Below the pieces are notes generated by a model that did not search any database, was not told where the DNA came from, and saw only the letters and a program-made list of their open reading frames with translations. 64,000 bases of DNA from Agreia bicolorata (lineage in GTDB: Bacteria > Actinomycetota > Actinomycetes > Actinomycetales > Microbacteriaceae), in the NCBI RefSeq assembly GCF_000938265.1, contig NZ_JYFC01000001.1, positions 186,001 through 250,000 on the forward strand, written 5' to 3'. Of the stretch, positions 16,239-25,948 are shown piece by piece (position 1 is the stretch's first letter; each line of letters starts with the position of its first letter). The position numbers and the translations under genes were made by a program.

Positions 16239-16610
16239 TTACGGAACGTTGACCAGGTCGATGACGAAGACGAGCGTCTTTCCGCCGAGGAAGTGTCCGC
16301 CGGCGGGGCCGTAGGCCAGGTGAGGCGGAATGGTCAGCTTGCGTCGGCCGCCAGCCTTCATGCCCGGAATGCCTTCCTGCCAGCCCGCGATGAGGCCGTT
16401 CAGTGGAAAGCTGATCGTCTCGCCGCGACCCCACGAGGAGTCGAATTCCTCGCCGGTCTCGTACTCAACACCGAGGTAGTGCACCTCGACGGTTGCACCG
16501 GGCGTCGCTTCTGCACCGTCTCCAACGACGATGTCCTCGATGACGAGCTCGGTCGGAGCGGGACCCTCAGGAAAATCGATCTCGGGCTTGGTGTTCATGT
16601 TTTCGGTCAT
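16239..16610 (-). CDS. FKBP-type peptidyl-prolyl isomerase
   Basis: A 123-residue cytoplasmic FKBP with no signal peptide. The domain runs from GATVEVHYLGVEYETGEEFDSS through the substrate pocket GLIAGWQEGIPGMKAGGRRKL to the closing strand. It catalyses cis-trans isomerisation at Pro peptide bonds. The ATG at 16610 fits family length; an upstream TTG/ATG frame adds 12 unrelated residues. Monocistronic. Confidence 0.92.
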   Translation of the reverse strand: MTENMNTKPEIDFPEGPAPTELVIEDIVVGDGAEATPGATVEVHYLGVEYETGEEFDSSWGRGETISFPLNGLIAGWQEGIPGMKAGGRRKLTIPPHLAYGPAGGHFLGGKTLVFVIDLVNVP

Positions 16611-16676
16611 GGCTCCATCCAACCGTGACCGGGGTGCACCGGTCAAAAGCGTTCTCTCACGGGGTAATCGCGCGCG

Positions 16677-18941
16677 TCACACCGGCCGCACGAGATGCAG
16701 GCGCTGGGTGGGCCGCGTCATGGCCACGTAAAGCCCGGATGCCCCACGGCTCGACTCGGCGAGAATGCCGTCGGGGTCGACGACGACGACCGCGTCGAAC
16801 TCCAGGCCCTTCGCGTCCTGCGGCGTCAGTACGGCGATCGCGCGGTTCAGACCCTGAGCGCCCAGCCCGATGTCACGCCCGAACGACTCCGACAGCGCGG
16901 GGTACAGCGAATCCACCGTCGCCTCGGGCGCAATGACCGCCACCGTGCCGCGGTCATCGATGTCGCGGTCGTCCTCGATCACGGTGATCACCGCGTCACC
17001 GAGCGCATCGGGATCGACGGGACCGCCCTCCGGTCGGAGCTCGACGATCGTGGTGGTCACGGGCCACTCGCTCTCTCTCACCGCCGTCGCGCGGGTGATC
17101 GGAAGGTCGTTCTCCTCAGCCATCGCCTCGGCTTCTGCAGCGATCTGTGCGGGCGTGCGGTAGTTGACCGTGAGTTCCTCGAGCCGCCACCGCTCGCCGA
17201 GGGGCGACGACCCCACCAGCGGATGCACCGCGTCCTGCCAACTGCGCGCGCTGGCCGCCGCGCTGGCCTGGGCCATGTCGCCGACGACGGTGAACGATCG
17301 CAAGGGGCAGCGTCGCGCGAGAACGCGCCACTGCATCGGCGACAGCTCCTGTGCCTCGTCGACCACGATGTGGCCGTAGGTCCACGTTCGATCTGCCGCA
17401 GCCTGCTCGGCCGTGGTTCCCCGCACGCTGCGTTCCGCAAAGCCCGCGGCGAGATCCTCCGCGTGCACGAGACCCTCGACCTGCATATTGCGGATCGCGT
17501 TCTCGGCGTTCTCGATGTCGCGCTTCTTCTGCAGCTTCTCTTCGCGCTTCAGAGCGGCATTCTGCGCGTTGTACTCGCCGAGGAGTTCGGCCGCTTCATC
17601 GAGAAGGGGCACATCGGAGATGGTGAACGGCGCGTCGCGATCGCGGCGCAGCTGCGCACGCTTCTCGGCCGACCACGACGGAGTGAGCGACGCGAGCCAT
17701 TGCGGCCTGGCGTAGAGATCTTGGAGCAGCTTCTCCGGCGTGAGCGGCAGCCAAGCCGTGTTGAGCGCCACCACCACATCCTGTGAGGTGCGGAGGTCCT
17801 CGCGCAGCACCGCCTGATCGGCGTCGTCGACAGTGTTGCCATGCGAACGCAACTGCTCGGCCAGAAGTCGGCTCAGCTGATTCAGAGCACTCTTGACGAA
17901 CACGACGCGCGCCTCGTTGTGCGGCTTACGTGTCTCCCACGCCCGATTCATGGCCGACGCGATGAGTCCCGGCTCGAGCGTGAGCCGCTCACCGTTGATG
18001 TCGAGGTCGACGGCCTCGAGAGGTATTCGCTGTCGGGAACGGACCGCGCGTTTGATCAGCCCCGCCATGTCGGAGCCGCCTTTCACCCGAGCGGTCTCAG
18101 GCGCATCGTCGTGCACAGCCTCGAGCCCCGGATACAGGCCGCCGACGCTCGAGACGACCACTCCTGTTTCGCCGAGGCTCGGCAGAACGGCCTCGATGTA
18201 TTGCAGGAAGGCCCGAGACGGCCCGACGACGAGAACACCGGATGACGCGAGTCTCTCGCGGTGGGAGTAGAGCAGGTATGCGGCACGGTGAAGCGCCACA
18301 GCAGTCTTGCCGGTGCCCGGTCCACCCTGAACGACGAGCACCCCTCCGAGTTCCGACCTGATGATGCGGTCTTGCTCGGCCTGGATCGTGGCCACGATGT
18401 CGCTCATCCGGCCGGTTCGCTGACTGGTGAGCGCCGCGAGTAGGGCGGCCTCGCCCTGAAGCGAGTCGGCCTGCTCGACGAGCAGATCTGCATCGAAGAT
18501 CTCGTCGTCGATGCGAGTGACGGAACGACCCTCGGTGATGAGATGACGCCGGGCACGGGCGCCGAGTGGGGTCGCCGCCGTCGCCTGGTAGAAGGCTGCG
18601 GCCTGCGGCACCCTCCAGTCGAGGAGGATGGGCTTCAACTCGTCGTCACGCAGTCCGATGCGTCCGATGTACCGAAACGCCGATGCGCCGTCGGAGTCGT
18701 CGCTATCGCTCAGTTCAAGACGGCCGAAGGCCAGCCGGTCGTCAACCTCGTCGAGCTGCGCGATGCGGTCCTCGTAAAGCCGGGCGTAGGCATCCCGCTC
18801 TGAGCGGCTCTGGTGATTGCCACCGACATCGTCGCGCCGCACCTTTTCGAGGGCTGCTCGAGCCTCCGATCTCAGTGCGTCGAGACGGGCGTACAGCCCC
18901 TCGACGTAGTGACGTTCCTGGGCGAGCTCGGTTGAAACCAC
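16677..18941 (-). CDS. RNA polymerase recycling helicase-like ATPase HelD/HelR
   Basis: A 754-residue UvrD-related ATPase of the actinobacterial HelD type. The N-terminus is a coiled-coil (about residues 1-70) that inserts into the RNA polymerase secondary channel in known structures. Walker A GGPGTGKTA (about residue 215), the DEAQ motif VVDEAQELSP, the QA motif GDMAQA and a C-terminal AMTRPTQRLHL motif are present. HelD frees stalled polymerase, and some members give rifampicin tolerance. The GTG at 18941 is chosen because AAGGAG lies nine bases before it, and because the TAAACT -10 box is only two bases from an upstream in-frame ATG. Confidence 0.88.
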   Translation of the reverse strand: MVSTELAQERHYVEGLYARLDALRSEARAALEKVRRDDVGGNHQSRSERDAYARLYEDRIAQLDEVDDRLAFGRLELSDSDDSDGASAFRYIGRIGLRDDELKPILLDWRVPQAAAFYQATAATPLGARARRHLITEGRSVTRIDDEIFDADLLVEQADSLQGEAALLAALTSQRTGRMSDIVATIQAEQDRIIRSELGGVLVVQGGPGTGKTAVALHRAAYLLYSHRERLASSGVLVVGPSRAFLQYIEAVLPSLGETGVVVSSVGGLYPGLEAVHDDAPETARVKGGSDMAGLIKRAVRSRQRIPLEAVDLDINGERLTLEPGLIASAMNRAWETRKPHNEARVVFVKSALNQLSRLLAEQLRSHGNTVDDADQAVLREDLRTSQDVVVALNTAWLPLTPEKLLQDLYARPQWLASLTPSWSAEKRAQLRRDRDAPFTISDVPLLDEAAELLGEYNAQNAALKREEKLQKKRDIENAENAIRNMQVEGLVHAEDLAAGFAERSVRGTTAEQAAADRTWTYGHIVVDEAQELSPMQWRVLARRCPLRSFTVVGDMAQASAAASARSWQDAVHPLVGSSPLGERWRLEELTVNYRTPAQIAAEAEAMAEENDLPITRATAVRESEWPVTTTIVELRPEGGPVDPDALGDAVITVIEDDRDIDDRGTVAVIAPEATVDSLYPALSESFGRDIGLGAQGLNRAIAVLTPQDAKGLEFDAVVVVDPDGILAESSRGASGLYVAMTRPTQRLHLVRPV

Positions 18942-18970
18942 GAATAGACACTCCTTGACAGCGGCCATCT

Positions 18971-18976
18971 AGTTTA
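18971..18976 (-). promoter_or_regulatory. Likely -10 box (TAAACT) of the helD-like gene
   Basis: It would start the transcript near 18964 and give a leader of about 23 bases with the AAGGAG site. It rules out the ATG at 18968 as start. No rifamycin-associated element is seen nearby. Confidence 0.5.
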
Positions 18977-19004
18977 CTCGCGTCTCGGGCCTCCGCCCCT
19001 GCAC

Positions 19005-20351
19005 TCAGATGACGGGCGGCCCCTGTGGCGACTGCTGAGGAGCGCCGTACTGGTCGAAAGGCTGCGTCGGGTCGGAGGGCTGCGGATAGCGCTGGGGCGC
19101 CGTGGAAGCGGGAGCCTGCGGGCCCGACGCGAGCAGCAACGCCCTATCTGCTGCGACAGCCTGCAACAGATCGGCCTCGTCTCGGCGGCCGCCGATGCTG
19201 TCGCGCCCCGTGACGACGCGCTGTCGCGCGAATGCCAGCCGCGTCGCATCCTGGGTGAAACGTCGCATCACGCGACCCTTGTCGCCTCCCTGGGCCGCGG
19301 CCCAGGCTCGCGCCTGCCGTCGCCCTGCGCTGGTCGAAAGCATCGAGACCTCTTCGGGTGTGAACCACCCCGCCGATGCGTACTCGTCGAGACGCACGCG
19401 GGTGAGCGCGGCTTCGCGCTTGCGCAGGAACACGACGGCGACGATCGCGAGGGCGAACAGCGGAACCTGCACGATCGCGTAGACGAGGAAGAAGCCACCG
19501 AGCCCCTCGACGATGAAGGACGATCCGTTCCAGAGGGCGTGCAGCAGCATGGCCGGAATCAGACCGATGAAGAAGAAGCCGATGCCCGGGAGCCAGCCCT
19601 TCTTCTGCGACGCGAAGCCGAGCGCGACGCCCGTGCAGGCTGTGAACATCACGTGGGCGAAGGGCGACATGATGCCACGCAGGAAGAACGTGAAACCGAG
19701 ACCGACTCCCCCGGACTCGATCAGCGACGAGCCGAAATAGAGGATGTTCTCGGTGAAGGCGAATCCCGCCGCGACGGTGGCTCCGTACACGAGCCCGTCG
19801 ATCGGGCCATCGAAGTGACGCCGCAGCACGAAGAAGAGGATCAGGATGCCGAGCCCCTTCGCGCTCTCCTCGACGAGTGGCGCTTGGATGACGGCCGAGA
19901 AAAAGTCGCCGACTCCGCCCTGCCCTTCCGTGGCGTAGTAGACCGCGAGCTGCACCCCGAGGCCCACGAGCAGTGCGATGGCCACCGAGGCGGCCGCGCC
20001 CCAGAGGAAGGCGAACCACAGCGCGCCACGCGGTTCCGGTTCCCAGCGGTCGATCCAGGTGATCGTGAGGATCACGACGGCGAGAGGAATCAACGCGATG
20101 AGAGCGCAGATCAGGAGCGCGACAGGCCCGAGCCCGATGGCGAAGTAGACGAGCACGGCGAGGAAGACGAATCCGAGAACGCTGATGCCGATGATCGATA
20201 GCACCAGTCCGGTGGATCTTTGAGTCGGGGGCGTGGGCGCCGCCCACACCGCCTGCTCGGCGTAGACCGGGTTCACCGCCTGCTGAGGCTGAGGGGCGAA
20301 TGCAGGCGCGGCCTGCTGCGGATAGTAGCCGGGCTGATAATGCTGGGACAC
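19005..20351 (-). CDS. PrsW family intramembrane protease
   Basis: A 448-residue membrane protein. The N-terminus is Pro/Gln-rich (about residues 1-45) and cytosolic, followed by eight or so membrane segments with the protease motifs APLVEESAKG (EExxK), FAFTEN, HVMFTACTG and HALWN. The C-terminal 130 residues are soluble and Ala/Pro-rich. PrsW proteases cut membrane-held regulators such as anti-sigma factors in other bacteria; the target here is unknown. The GTG at 20351 follows AGGAG. An in-frame ATG four codons earlier is possible. Confidence 0.85.
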   Translation of the reverse strand: MSQHYQPGYYPQQAAPAFAPQPQQAVNPVYAEQAVWAAPTPPTQRSTGLVLSIIGISVLGFVFLAVLVYFAIGLGPVALLICALIALIPLAVVILTITWIDRWEPEPRGALWFAFLWGAAASVAIALLVGLGVQLAVYYATEGQGGVGDFFSAVIQAPLVEESAKGLGILILFFVLRRHFDGPIDGLVYGATVAAGFAFTENILYFGSSLIESGGVGLGFTFFLRGIMSPFAHVMFTACTGVALGFASQKKGWLPGIGFFFIGLIPAMLLHALWNGSSFIVEGLGGFFLVYAIVQVPLFALAIVAVVFLRKREAALTRVRLDEYASAGWFTPEEVSMLSTSAGRRQARAWAAAQGGDKGRVMRRFTQDATRLAFARQRVVTGRDSIGGRRDEADLLQAVAADRALLLASGPQAPASTAPQRYPQPSDPTQPFDQYGAPQQSPQGPPVI

Positions 20352-20418
20352 AATGCTCCTCATCGGTGACTGGCCACTGATCTTAGCGGCACAGCACCTG
20401 TTCGGGGGTGACCGCGGA

Positions 20419-21840
20419 TCAGAAAACCGCGCCGGGATTCATGATCGACAGCGGGTCGAAGACCGCCTTGATGCCGCGTTGCAGTTCGAGACTCCGCGGC
20501 CCGAGCTCGTTCTCGAGCCAACGCTTCTTCAGTACGCCCACACCATGCTCGCCGGTCAGAGTTCCGCCCAGCTTCATGGCCGCCACGAACAGCTCGTCGG
20601 CCGCCGCCCAGACCGAGGCCGGCACCCACTGATCGTTCTGCTCGCCCGATCCCTCGGCCTGCTGCGAGGCGCGTGGCGGCAGCACGAAATTGGGATGCAG
20701 GTTGCCGTCGCCCGCGTGAGCGATCGTCGGGATCGCGATGCCGTGCCGGCGCGAGATCTCGTCGATCGTGGCGAACATGTCGGCGAGGCGCGATCGGGGA
20801 ACGCAGATGTCTTCGATGAGCACCTCGCCGGCGGAGGCGAGCGCGGGGTGAAAGTTGCGCCGCACAGCGAGGAGCGCCTCCCCCTCGGCGGAGTCGTGCG
20901 CCAGGCGCACGTCAGCTCCGAGGCCCGTCAAAATCTCCGAGATCGCCGCCCCCTCGTCTACAGCGCCACGCGCATCCGTCTGCACGAGCAGATACGCACC
21001 GCCGCCAGCCGACAGCCGGGTGCCGGAGTACGCATCGATGGCGACGAGCGATGCGTGATCCATCAGTTCCATAACGGCGGGTCCGATGCGGGCGGCCGTT
21101 ATCGCCGCCGCTGCCGCTGCGGCGTCACGGATATCGCCGAAGAACGCCCCCAGCGTGACGACGTCGCCGGGCGGAATCGGCCTGAGACGCACTGTCGCCT
21201 CGACGATGACACCGAGCGTGCCCTCTGATCCTGTGAGAAGGGCAGTGAGGTCGAGACCCGTGACCCCCTTCACGCTGCGATGTCCCGTTCGGAGCAACGA
21301 CCCGTCGGGCAGCACCACGACAAGACCCAGCACCGCTTCTCTCGTGACCCCGTACTTCGCGCAGAGGAGTCCTCCGGCGTTCGTGGCAATGTTGCCCCCG
21401 ATCGTTGAAATGGCCTTCGATGCCGGATCGGGCGAGAACACCAGACCGTGCGGCGCCACGACGTCGCTCAGCCGCTGATTGATGACGCCGGCCTGCACCA
21501 CGGCGAGTTCATCGGCCGGGTTCACCTCGAGAATCTCGTTCATGAGCTCGGTCGAGATCACGAGCGCGCCATGAGTGCCGACACCGCCGCCGGCCAGCCC
21601 GGTGCCGGCCCCGCGCGGTACGACGGGAATCCTGAACCTGGTGGCGATTCGCATGGCCGATTGCACGTGCTCCGTAGTGCGGGCTCGAACCACCGCGAGG
21701 GGCAGGCCTGGCGCCACCCATCCGGACTTGTCCGAGCGCACAGACTCAAGAAGGGCCGGATCGGTCGACACCGAATCGCCCAGTTCGGACTGGAGTGCCT
21801 CGACAACAAGCTGAGGCGACGTTGGCTCGGAGGAGAACAT
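20419..21840 (-). CDS. FAD-binding oxidoreductase, GlcD/D-lactate dehydrogenase type
   Basis: A 473-residue flavoenzyme of the glycolate oxidase/D-lactate dehydrogenase group. The PCMH FAD domain includes PRGAGTGLAGG (about residues 75-85) and IGGNIATNAGG (about 145-155). The C-terminal domain has HAGDGNLHP and GEHGVGVLKKRW, the residues that hold substrate and metal in this family. It likely oxidises a 2-hydroxyacid, most plausibly glycolate or D-lactate. It stands alone without GlcE/GlcF partners. The ATG follows TAGCAT by six bases. Confidence 0.88.
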   Translation of the reverse strand: MFSSEPTSPQLVVEALQSELGDSVSTDPALLESVRSDKSGWVAPGLPLAVVRARTTEHVQSAMRIATRFRIPVVPRGAGTGLAGGGVGTHGALVISTELMNEILEVNPADELAVVQAGVINQRLSDVVAPHGLVFSPDPASKAISTIGGNIATNAGGLLCAKYGVTREAVLGLVVVLPDGSLLRTGHRSVKGVTGLDLTALLTGSEGTLGVIVEATVRLRPIPPGDVVTLGAFFGDIRDAAAAAAAITAARIGPAVMELMDHASLVAIDAYSGTRLSAGGGAYLLVQTDARGAVDEGAAISEILTGLGADVRLAHDSAEGEALLAVRRNFHPALASAGEVLIEDICVPRSRLADMFATIDEISRRHGIAIPTIAHAGDGNLHPNFVLPPRASQQAEGSGEQNDQWVPASVWAAADELFVAAMKLGGTLTGEHGVGVLKKRWLENELGPRSLELQRGIKAVFDPLSIMNPGAVF

Positions 21841-21846
21841 ACGGCC

Positions 21847-21852
21847 ATGCTA
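21847..21852 (-). promoter_or_regulatory. -10 box (TAGCAT) of the glcD-like gene, leaderless
   Basis: TAGCAT on the minus strand, six bases, then the ATG at 21840. Only 56 bases separate this start from the divergent yihY-like start. Confidence 0.6.
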
Positions 21853-21884
21853 GGCGGTGTCGCGGCACACCTCGGGCTGCCCTC

Positions 21885-21890
21885 TACTAT
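21885..21890 (+). promoter_or_regulatory. -10 box (TACTAT) of the yihY-like gene, leaderless
   Basis: TACTAT, six bases, then the ATG at 21897. This selects that ATG over an upstream frame extension. Confidence 0.6.
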
Positions 21891-21896
21891 CGAATC

Positions 21897-22943
21897 ATGA
21901 CGAGCGCGGGTGACCCCCTCCCCACCCGCAGACAGCTCGACCGCAGAGCGACGCGGTATGCGATTCGTCGCACCTGGCACGGGTTCATCCTGCACCGCGA
22001 CATCGACGCGGCGGCCGCGATCACGTTCTTCTCCGCGCTATCACTCTTTCCCGCAGCCCTTGCCGTCGTCTCAGGACTCGCGCTGTTCGACAGCCGTGGC
22101 GCGACCATCGAGCTCATCTTCGACGTTGTCGGTCGCCTCTCGCAGCCCGATACCTCCGCGGCCGTGCGCGCGATCTTCGACCAGCTCTCTCTTCTTCCGA
22201 ACTCCGGCTGGGCCCTTCTCATCGGCACGGTGCTGACCCTGTGGACCGTGTCGGGGTTCGCGACCGCATTCGGCCGTGCCATGAACAACGTGTACGAGGT
22301 CGAGGAGGGACGCCGACTGACGAAGAACCGCCTACTGATGCTCGGTGTCGCCGCGGGTCTGATCGCCTGCTACCTCGTGATCGGCATCATCGTGGCGATC
22401 ACGCCCTCCGTTGCGGCGGCGCTCGTCGCCTCCCTTGGCTGGCCCGACGTCATCGCACAGCTCTGGTCAGCACTCAAGTGGATTCCGCTTGCCGTCGTCG
22501 CAATCTTCACCGTCGGATTCCTCTACTACGGAACGCCCAATCTGCATCGGCCGCGCTTGCGCTGGCTTTCGGTGGGTGCCACGTTCACGGTGGCCATCTG
22601 GACCCTCGCGGCCCTCGCATTCGGCCTCTATCTCGCAACATTCGCGAACTACGACCGCCTGTACGGCTGGCTCGGCGTACCCATCGCCGCGCTCATCTGG
22701 CTGTACATCTCATCGGCGGTGCTGATTCTCGGCGTCGAAGTGGATGCCGAGCTCACCCGTGCGCGCCAGCTGCTAGCCGGACTTCCTGCCGAAGAGACCA
22801 TCCAGATGCCGCTGCGCGACACCGCGCGCAACAGCATCCTGGCCCGACGCTGGTCGGCCGACCTCTCAGACGGACGCGAGCTGCGCCGCCTCTCTCAGCT
22901 GCTGCGAGAGGCGGAGTCGAACGCTACCGACGTTCCCTCGTAG
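21897..22943 (+). CDS. YihY/BrkB family inner membrane protein
   Basis: A 348-residue protein with six membrane segments. Family motifs are AITFFSALSLFPA in the first segment, a Trp/Gly-rich SGWALLIGTVLTLWT, FLYYGTPN, and FGLYLATFANYDRLYGWLGVPIAALIWLYISS in outline. Once called ribonuclease BN, these proteins are not nucleases, and their true function (perhaps lipid or solute transport) is unsettled. The C-terminal 60 residues are cytosolic and charged. The end overlaps the convergent aspartase gene by 20 bases. Confidence 0.88.
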   Translation: MTSAGDPLPTRRQLDRRATRYAIRRTWHGFILHRDIDAAAAITFFSALSLFPAALAVVSGLALFDSRGATIELIFDVVGRLSQPDTSAAVRAIFDQLSLLPNSGWALLIGTVLTLWTVSGFATAFGRAMNNVYEVEEGRRLTKNRLLMLGVAAGLIACYLVIGIIVAITPSVAAALVASLGWPDVIAQLWSALKWIPLAVVAIFTVGFLYYGTPNLHRPRLRWLSVGATFTVAIWTLAALAFGLYLATFANYDRLYGWLGVPIAALIWLYISSAVLILGVEVDAELTRARQLLAGLPAEETIQMPLRDTARNSILARRWSADLSDGRELRRLSQLLREAESNATDVPS

Positions 22944-24474
22944 CCGCCTCCGCTTCGGCCTGCGCGATCACCTGCACTACGTCGGTGACCGGCTCGAGAC
23001 CGGTGAGCCGGGCCGGCGACAAGAGCTTGAGCACGCGCTCCCTGTCCATCAGTCCGGCCTCCACCACGAGGTCTGCGATGTTGCGCTTCGTGAGAAGGGC
23101 GGCGTGCGCCAACGAGGATGCCGCCGAGTAGCCGATATAGGGAGTGAGCGCGGTGACGACGCCGACACTCGACGCGACCATGGCGTCGAGCCGCTCGTGG
23201 TTGGCCGTGATGCCGTCGATACAGTTGATGCGCAGTGTGCGGCACCCCTGGCGCATCCATGCCAGGCTCTGCAGCAGCGAGTGCGCGATAACGGGTTCGA
23301 AGGCGTTCAACTGCAGCTGTCCCCCCTCGGCCGCCATGGTGACGGTCACGTCCGCACCCGCCACGGAGAAGGCGATCTGATTGACCACTTCGGGAATGAC
23401 CGGGTTCACCTTGCCCGGCATGATGCTCGAACCGGCCTGCCGGGGCGGCAGATTGATCTCGCCAAACCCTGCCTGGGGCCCGCTCGAGAGCAGCCTGAGG
23501 TCATTGCAGATCTTGGAGAGTTTGATGGCGCTGCGCTTCAGAATTCCGGAGAGCTGCATAAAGACACCCGCATCGCTGGTCGCTTCGATGAGGTCGGCCG
23601 CGGTGATGTGCTCGTAGCCGGTGAGAGCGCTGAGGTGGGCCCGCACCGATTCGACGTAGCGCGGGTCGGCGGTGATGCCTGTGCCGATGGCCGTAGCGCC
23701 GAGGTTGATCTCCCACAGCAACGGGACGGTCTCCTCGAGACGATCGAGGTCTTCGGTGAGAGTGGTCGCGAAGCCGTGGAACTCCTGGCCGAGCGTCATG
23801 GGCACGGCATCCTGCAACTGTGTACGGCCCACCTTGAGCACACCGGCGAACTCTTCGCCCTTCGCCGCAAAGGAGTCACGCATAAGCGCATGCTCCACAA
23901 GCAGCCGCTTGAGCGAGAAACACAGCGCGAGCTTGACTGCCGTCGGGTACGTGTCGTTCGTGCTCTGGCTGCGGTTCACGTCGTCGAGGGGATGCAGCAG
24001 GTCGTAGCGGCCCTTCTCTTCGCCCGCGAGTTTCAGGGCGACATTCGTGATCACTTCGTTGGTGTTCATGTTCGTCGACGTTCCGGCGCCGCCCTGGATG
24101 ACCCCCACCACGAACTGGTCGTGGTACTCGCCCTGGCGGATCGCCTCACAGGCGGCGTCGATCATTGCGCCCTTCTTGGCTGAGAGAACGCCGATCTCAA
24201 CGTTCGCCCTGGCCGCCGCCTGCTTGACGATCACGAGTGCGTCGATCAGGTCGGGGTAGACCGAGATGGGCCGACGGCTGATCGGAAAGTTCTCGAGAGC
24301 GCGGGCGGTGTGCACGCCCCAGAATGCGTCGAACGGAATATCGACGCTGCCGAGCGAATCCGTCTCCGTGCGGAAACGAGTGGCCGTCGAGGGCTGGGCG
24401 GCCGTCTCGGCCGAGGTCTGCGCAGCGAGTCTCTCGGCGGCCGTTGTGGGCGCGGTCGTGGGGGCATTCTCCAT
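22924..24474 (-). CDS. aspA: Aspartate ammonia-lyase
   Basis: A 516-residue fumarase/aspartase superfamily enzyme that converts aspartate to fumarate and ammonia. The signature GSSIMPGKVNP (about residues 365-375) carries the catalytic Ser loop. SQSTNDTYPTA and GTSTNMNTNEV shape the active site. Compared with typical aspartases it has an extra Ala/Thr-rich N-terminal stretch of about 35 residues. Fumarase is the alternative, but the TDSLGSVDIPFDAFWGVHTAR opening in outline and the gene length favour aspartase. The ATG has GGAG ten bases upstream. Confidence 0.85.
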   Translation of the reverse strand: MENAPTTAPTTAAERLAAQTSAETAAQPSTATRFRTETDSLGSVDIPFDAFWGVHTARALENFPISRRPISVYPDLIDALVIVKQAAARANVEIGVLSAKKGAMIDAACEAIRQGEYHDQFVVGVIQGGAGTSTNMNTNEVITNVALKLAGEEKGRYDLLHPLDDVNRSQSTNDTYPTAVKLALCFSLKRLLVEHALMRDSFAAKGEEFAGVLKVGRTQLQDAVPMTLGQEFHGFATTLTEDLDRLEETVPLLWEINLGATAIGTGITADPRYVESVRAHLSALTGYEHITAADLIEATSDAGVFMQLSGILKRSAIKLSKICNDLRLLSSGPQAGFGEINLPPRQAGSSIMPGKVNPVIPEVVNQIAFSVAGADVTVTMAAEGGQLQLNAFEPVIAHSLLQSLAWMRQGCRTLRINCIDGITANHERLDAMVASSVGVVTALTPYIGYSAASSLAHAALLTKRNIADLVVEAGLMDRERVLKLLSPARLTGLEPVTDVVQVIAQAEAEAATRERR

Positions 24475-24525
24475 GTGACTATCAGCTCCATTGCTCGTGA
24501 GAGGGGCTCGTGGCCCCAGCAAGCA

Positions 24526-24531
24526 AGCCTA
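24526..24531 (-). promoter_or_regulatory. Likely -10 box (TAGGCT) of aspA
   Basis: TAGGCT would start the RNA about 45 bases before the aspA ATG. Its first three bases are the TAG stop codon of the upstream aldehyde dehydrogenase gene. Confidence 0.45.
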
Positions 24532-25923
24532 GCTCAGCCTGCGCAGGAGACCCCGGATGAAGGAGCTGCGCCTGGGCGTGTACGGCGGGTAGACGAGGCC
24601 CAGGGTATCGGGCGTCAAAGGCTTGGAAAGGACAGCCTTCTCATGGCTGAACGTCTCGACGCTTCGCCTGCCGTGGTAGCTGCCCGTTCCACTCTCGCCG
24701 ACCCCTCCGAAGGGCAGCCCCGGAACGCTCAGGTGGGCCACGGTGACGCCGAAGCCGACGGCTCCCGACGACGTCTCGGTCAAGAATCTGCGACGCGCTG
24801 TCTTGTCGTCGGTGAAGGCGTAGAGGGCGAGCGGTTTGTCGCCCGAGCGGATGTAGGCGATGGCGTCGTCGAGTCCCGTAACGGTCACGATGGGGAGGAT
24901 CGGCCCGAAGATCTCCTGCGCCATGACCTCGTCGTTCCGGTCGACGTCCACGAGGACTGTCGGTTCGATGTAGCGCTCCGACGCGTCGAATCGACCTCCG
25001 ATAGCAGAAGTGCCCGCGTTCACGAGGCCGGACAAACGCTCGAATTGCGCATCGTTCACGATGCGCCCGTAATCGGTCGTCTGTCGCGCGTCGAGGCCGT
25101 AAAGCGACCCGATCGCTCGTCGCAGCGCCTCGACGAGGCGACCGGCGACATCCGCTGTTGCCAGTACGTAGTCTGGCGCGACGCACGTCTGGCCGGCGTT
25201 CAAGAACTTGCCCCATGCGATGCGTCTCGCCGCTGCGTCGATGTCAACCGTGTCGTCGACATACACCGGCGACTTGCCGCCGAGTTCGAGCGTCACCGGC
25301 GTGAGGTTCTTGGCTGCGGCCGCGGCCACTATACGGGCAACCCTCGAGTTGCCCGTGTAGAAGATGTGGTCGAAGCGCTCGGCGAGCAAATCGGTCGTCT
25401 CGTCGACACCGCCCTCGACCACGATGACCGACCGATCGTCGAGATAGCGCGGCAGAAAACGGGCCATCACTGCCGATGTGGCGGGAGCGAGTTCGCTCGG
25501 TTTGAGCACCACCGCATTGCCTGCTGCGAGGGCGCCGACCAGCGGAGCGAGAAGCAGCTGAACCGGGTAGTTCCACGGCGAGATGATGAGCACAACACCC
25601 AGGGGCTCGAGCATCACGGATGCGGATGCCGGGGCCAGCGCGAGGGGAACCGGGACCGACCGCGGTCGAAGCCAGGACTTCAGACTCGAGATCGTGTGCG
25701 AGACCTCGGCGAGAACGACTCCGATCTCGGTCAGCTGCGACTCGCTCGGGTTCTTGGCCAGGTCATCGCGAAGGGCGCGCTCCAGCTCAGGGCCGCGCTC
25801 GAGAAGGAAGTCGCGGAGCCCGTTGAGCTGCTCCATCCTCCAGCGGAGCGAACGCGTGCGCCCCGAATCGAAGCTGCTACGAACAGCGGTGACATGTTCG
25901 GAGATCGCCGGAATTGAATCCAT
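24529..25923 (-). CDS. Aldehyde dehydrogenase (ALDH3-like)
   Basis: A 464-residue NAD(P)-dependent aldehyde dehydrogenase. The Glu motif LELGGKSP (about residues 205-212) and the catalytic Cys in FLNAGQTCVAPDY (about 236-248) are intact. YTGNSRVARI replaces the more usual GS at the cofactor loop. The short length and C-terminal tail resemble the membrane-associated ALDH3 or coniferyl aldehyde group. The ATG at 25923 is chosen because a TAGGGT box ends seven bases before it; the GTG two codons upstream is too close to that box. Confidence 0.87.
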   Translation of the reverse strand: MDSIPAISEHVTAVRSSFDSGRTRSLRWRMEQLNGLRDFLLERGPELERALRDDLAKNPSESQLTEIGVVLAEVSHTISSLKSWLRPRSVPVPLALAPASASVMLEPLGVVLIISPWNYPVQLLLAPLVGALAAGNAVVLKPSELAPATSAVMARFLPRYLDDRSVIVVEGGVDETTDLLAERFDHIFYTGNSRVARIVAAAAAKNLTPVTLELGGKSPVYVDDTVDIDAAARRIAWGKFLNAGQTCVAPDYVLATADVAGRLVEALRRAIGSLYGLDARQTTDYGRIVNDAQFERLSGLVNAGTSAIGGRFDASERYIEPTVLVDVDRNDEVMAQEIFGPILPIVTVTGLDDAIAYIRSGDKPLALYAFTDDKTARRRFLTETSSGAVGFGVTVAHLSVPGLPFGGVGESGTGSYHGRRSVETFSHEKAVLSKPLTPDTLGLVYPPYTPRRSSFIRGLLRRLS

Positions 25924-25930
25924 GGCCACG

Positions 25931-25936
25931 ACCCTA
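25931..25936 (-). promoter_or_regulatory. -10 box (TAGGGT) of the aldehyde dehydrogenase gene
   Basis: TAGGGT followed by seven bases and the ATG at 25923, so the mRNA should have at most about one leader base. Confidence 0.5.
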
Positions 25937-25948
25937 GCGCGGCCGATG

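Noticed and set aside
18942-19004. A rifamycin-associated element upstream of the helD-like gene
   Set aside because: No inverted repeat resembling the known element is present in the short upstream region, so I do not call the gene a rifampicin-induced helR.
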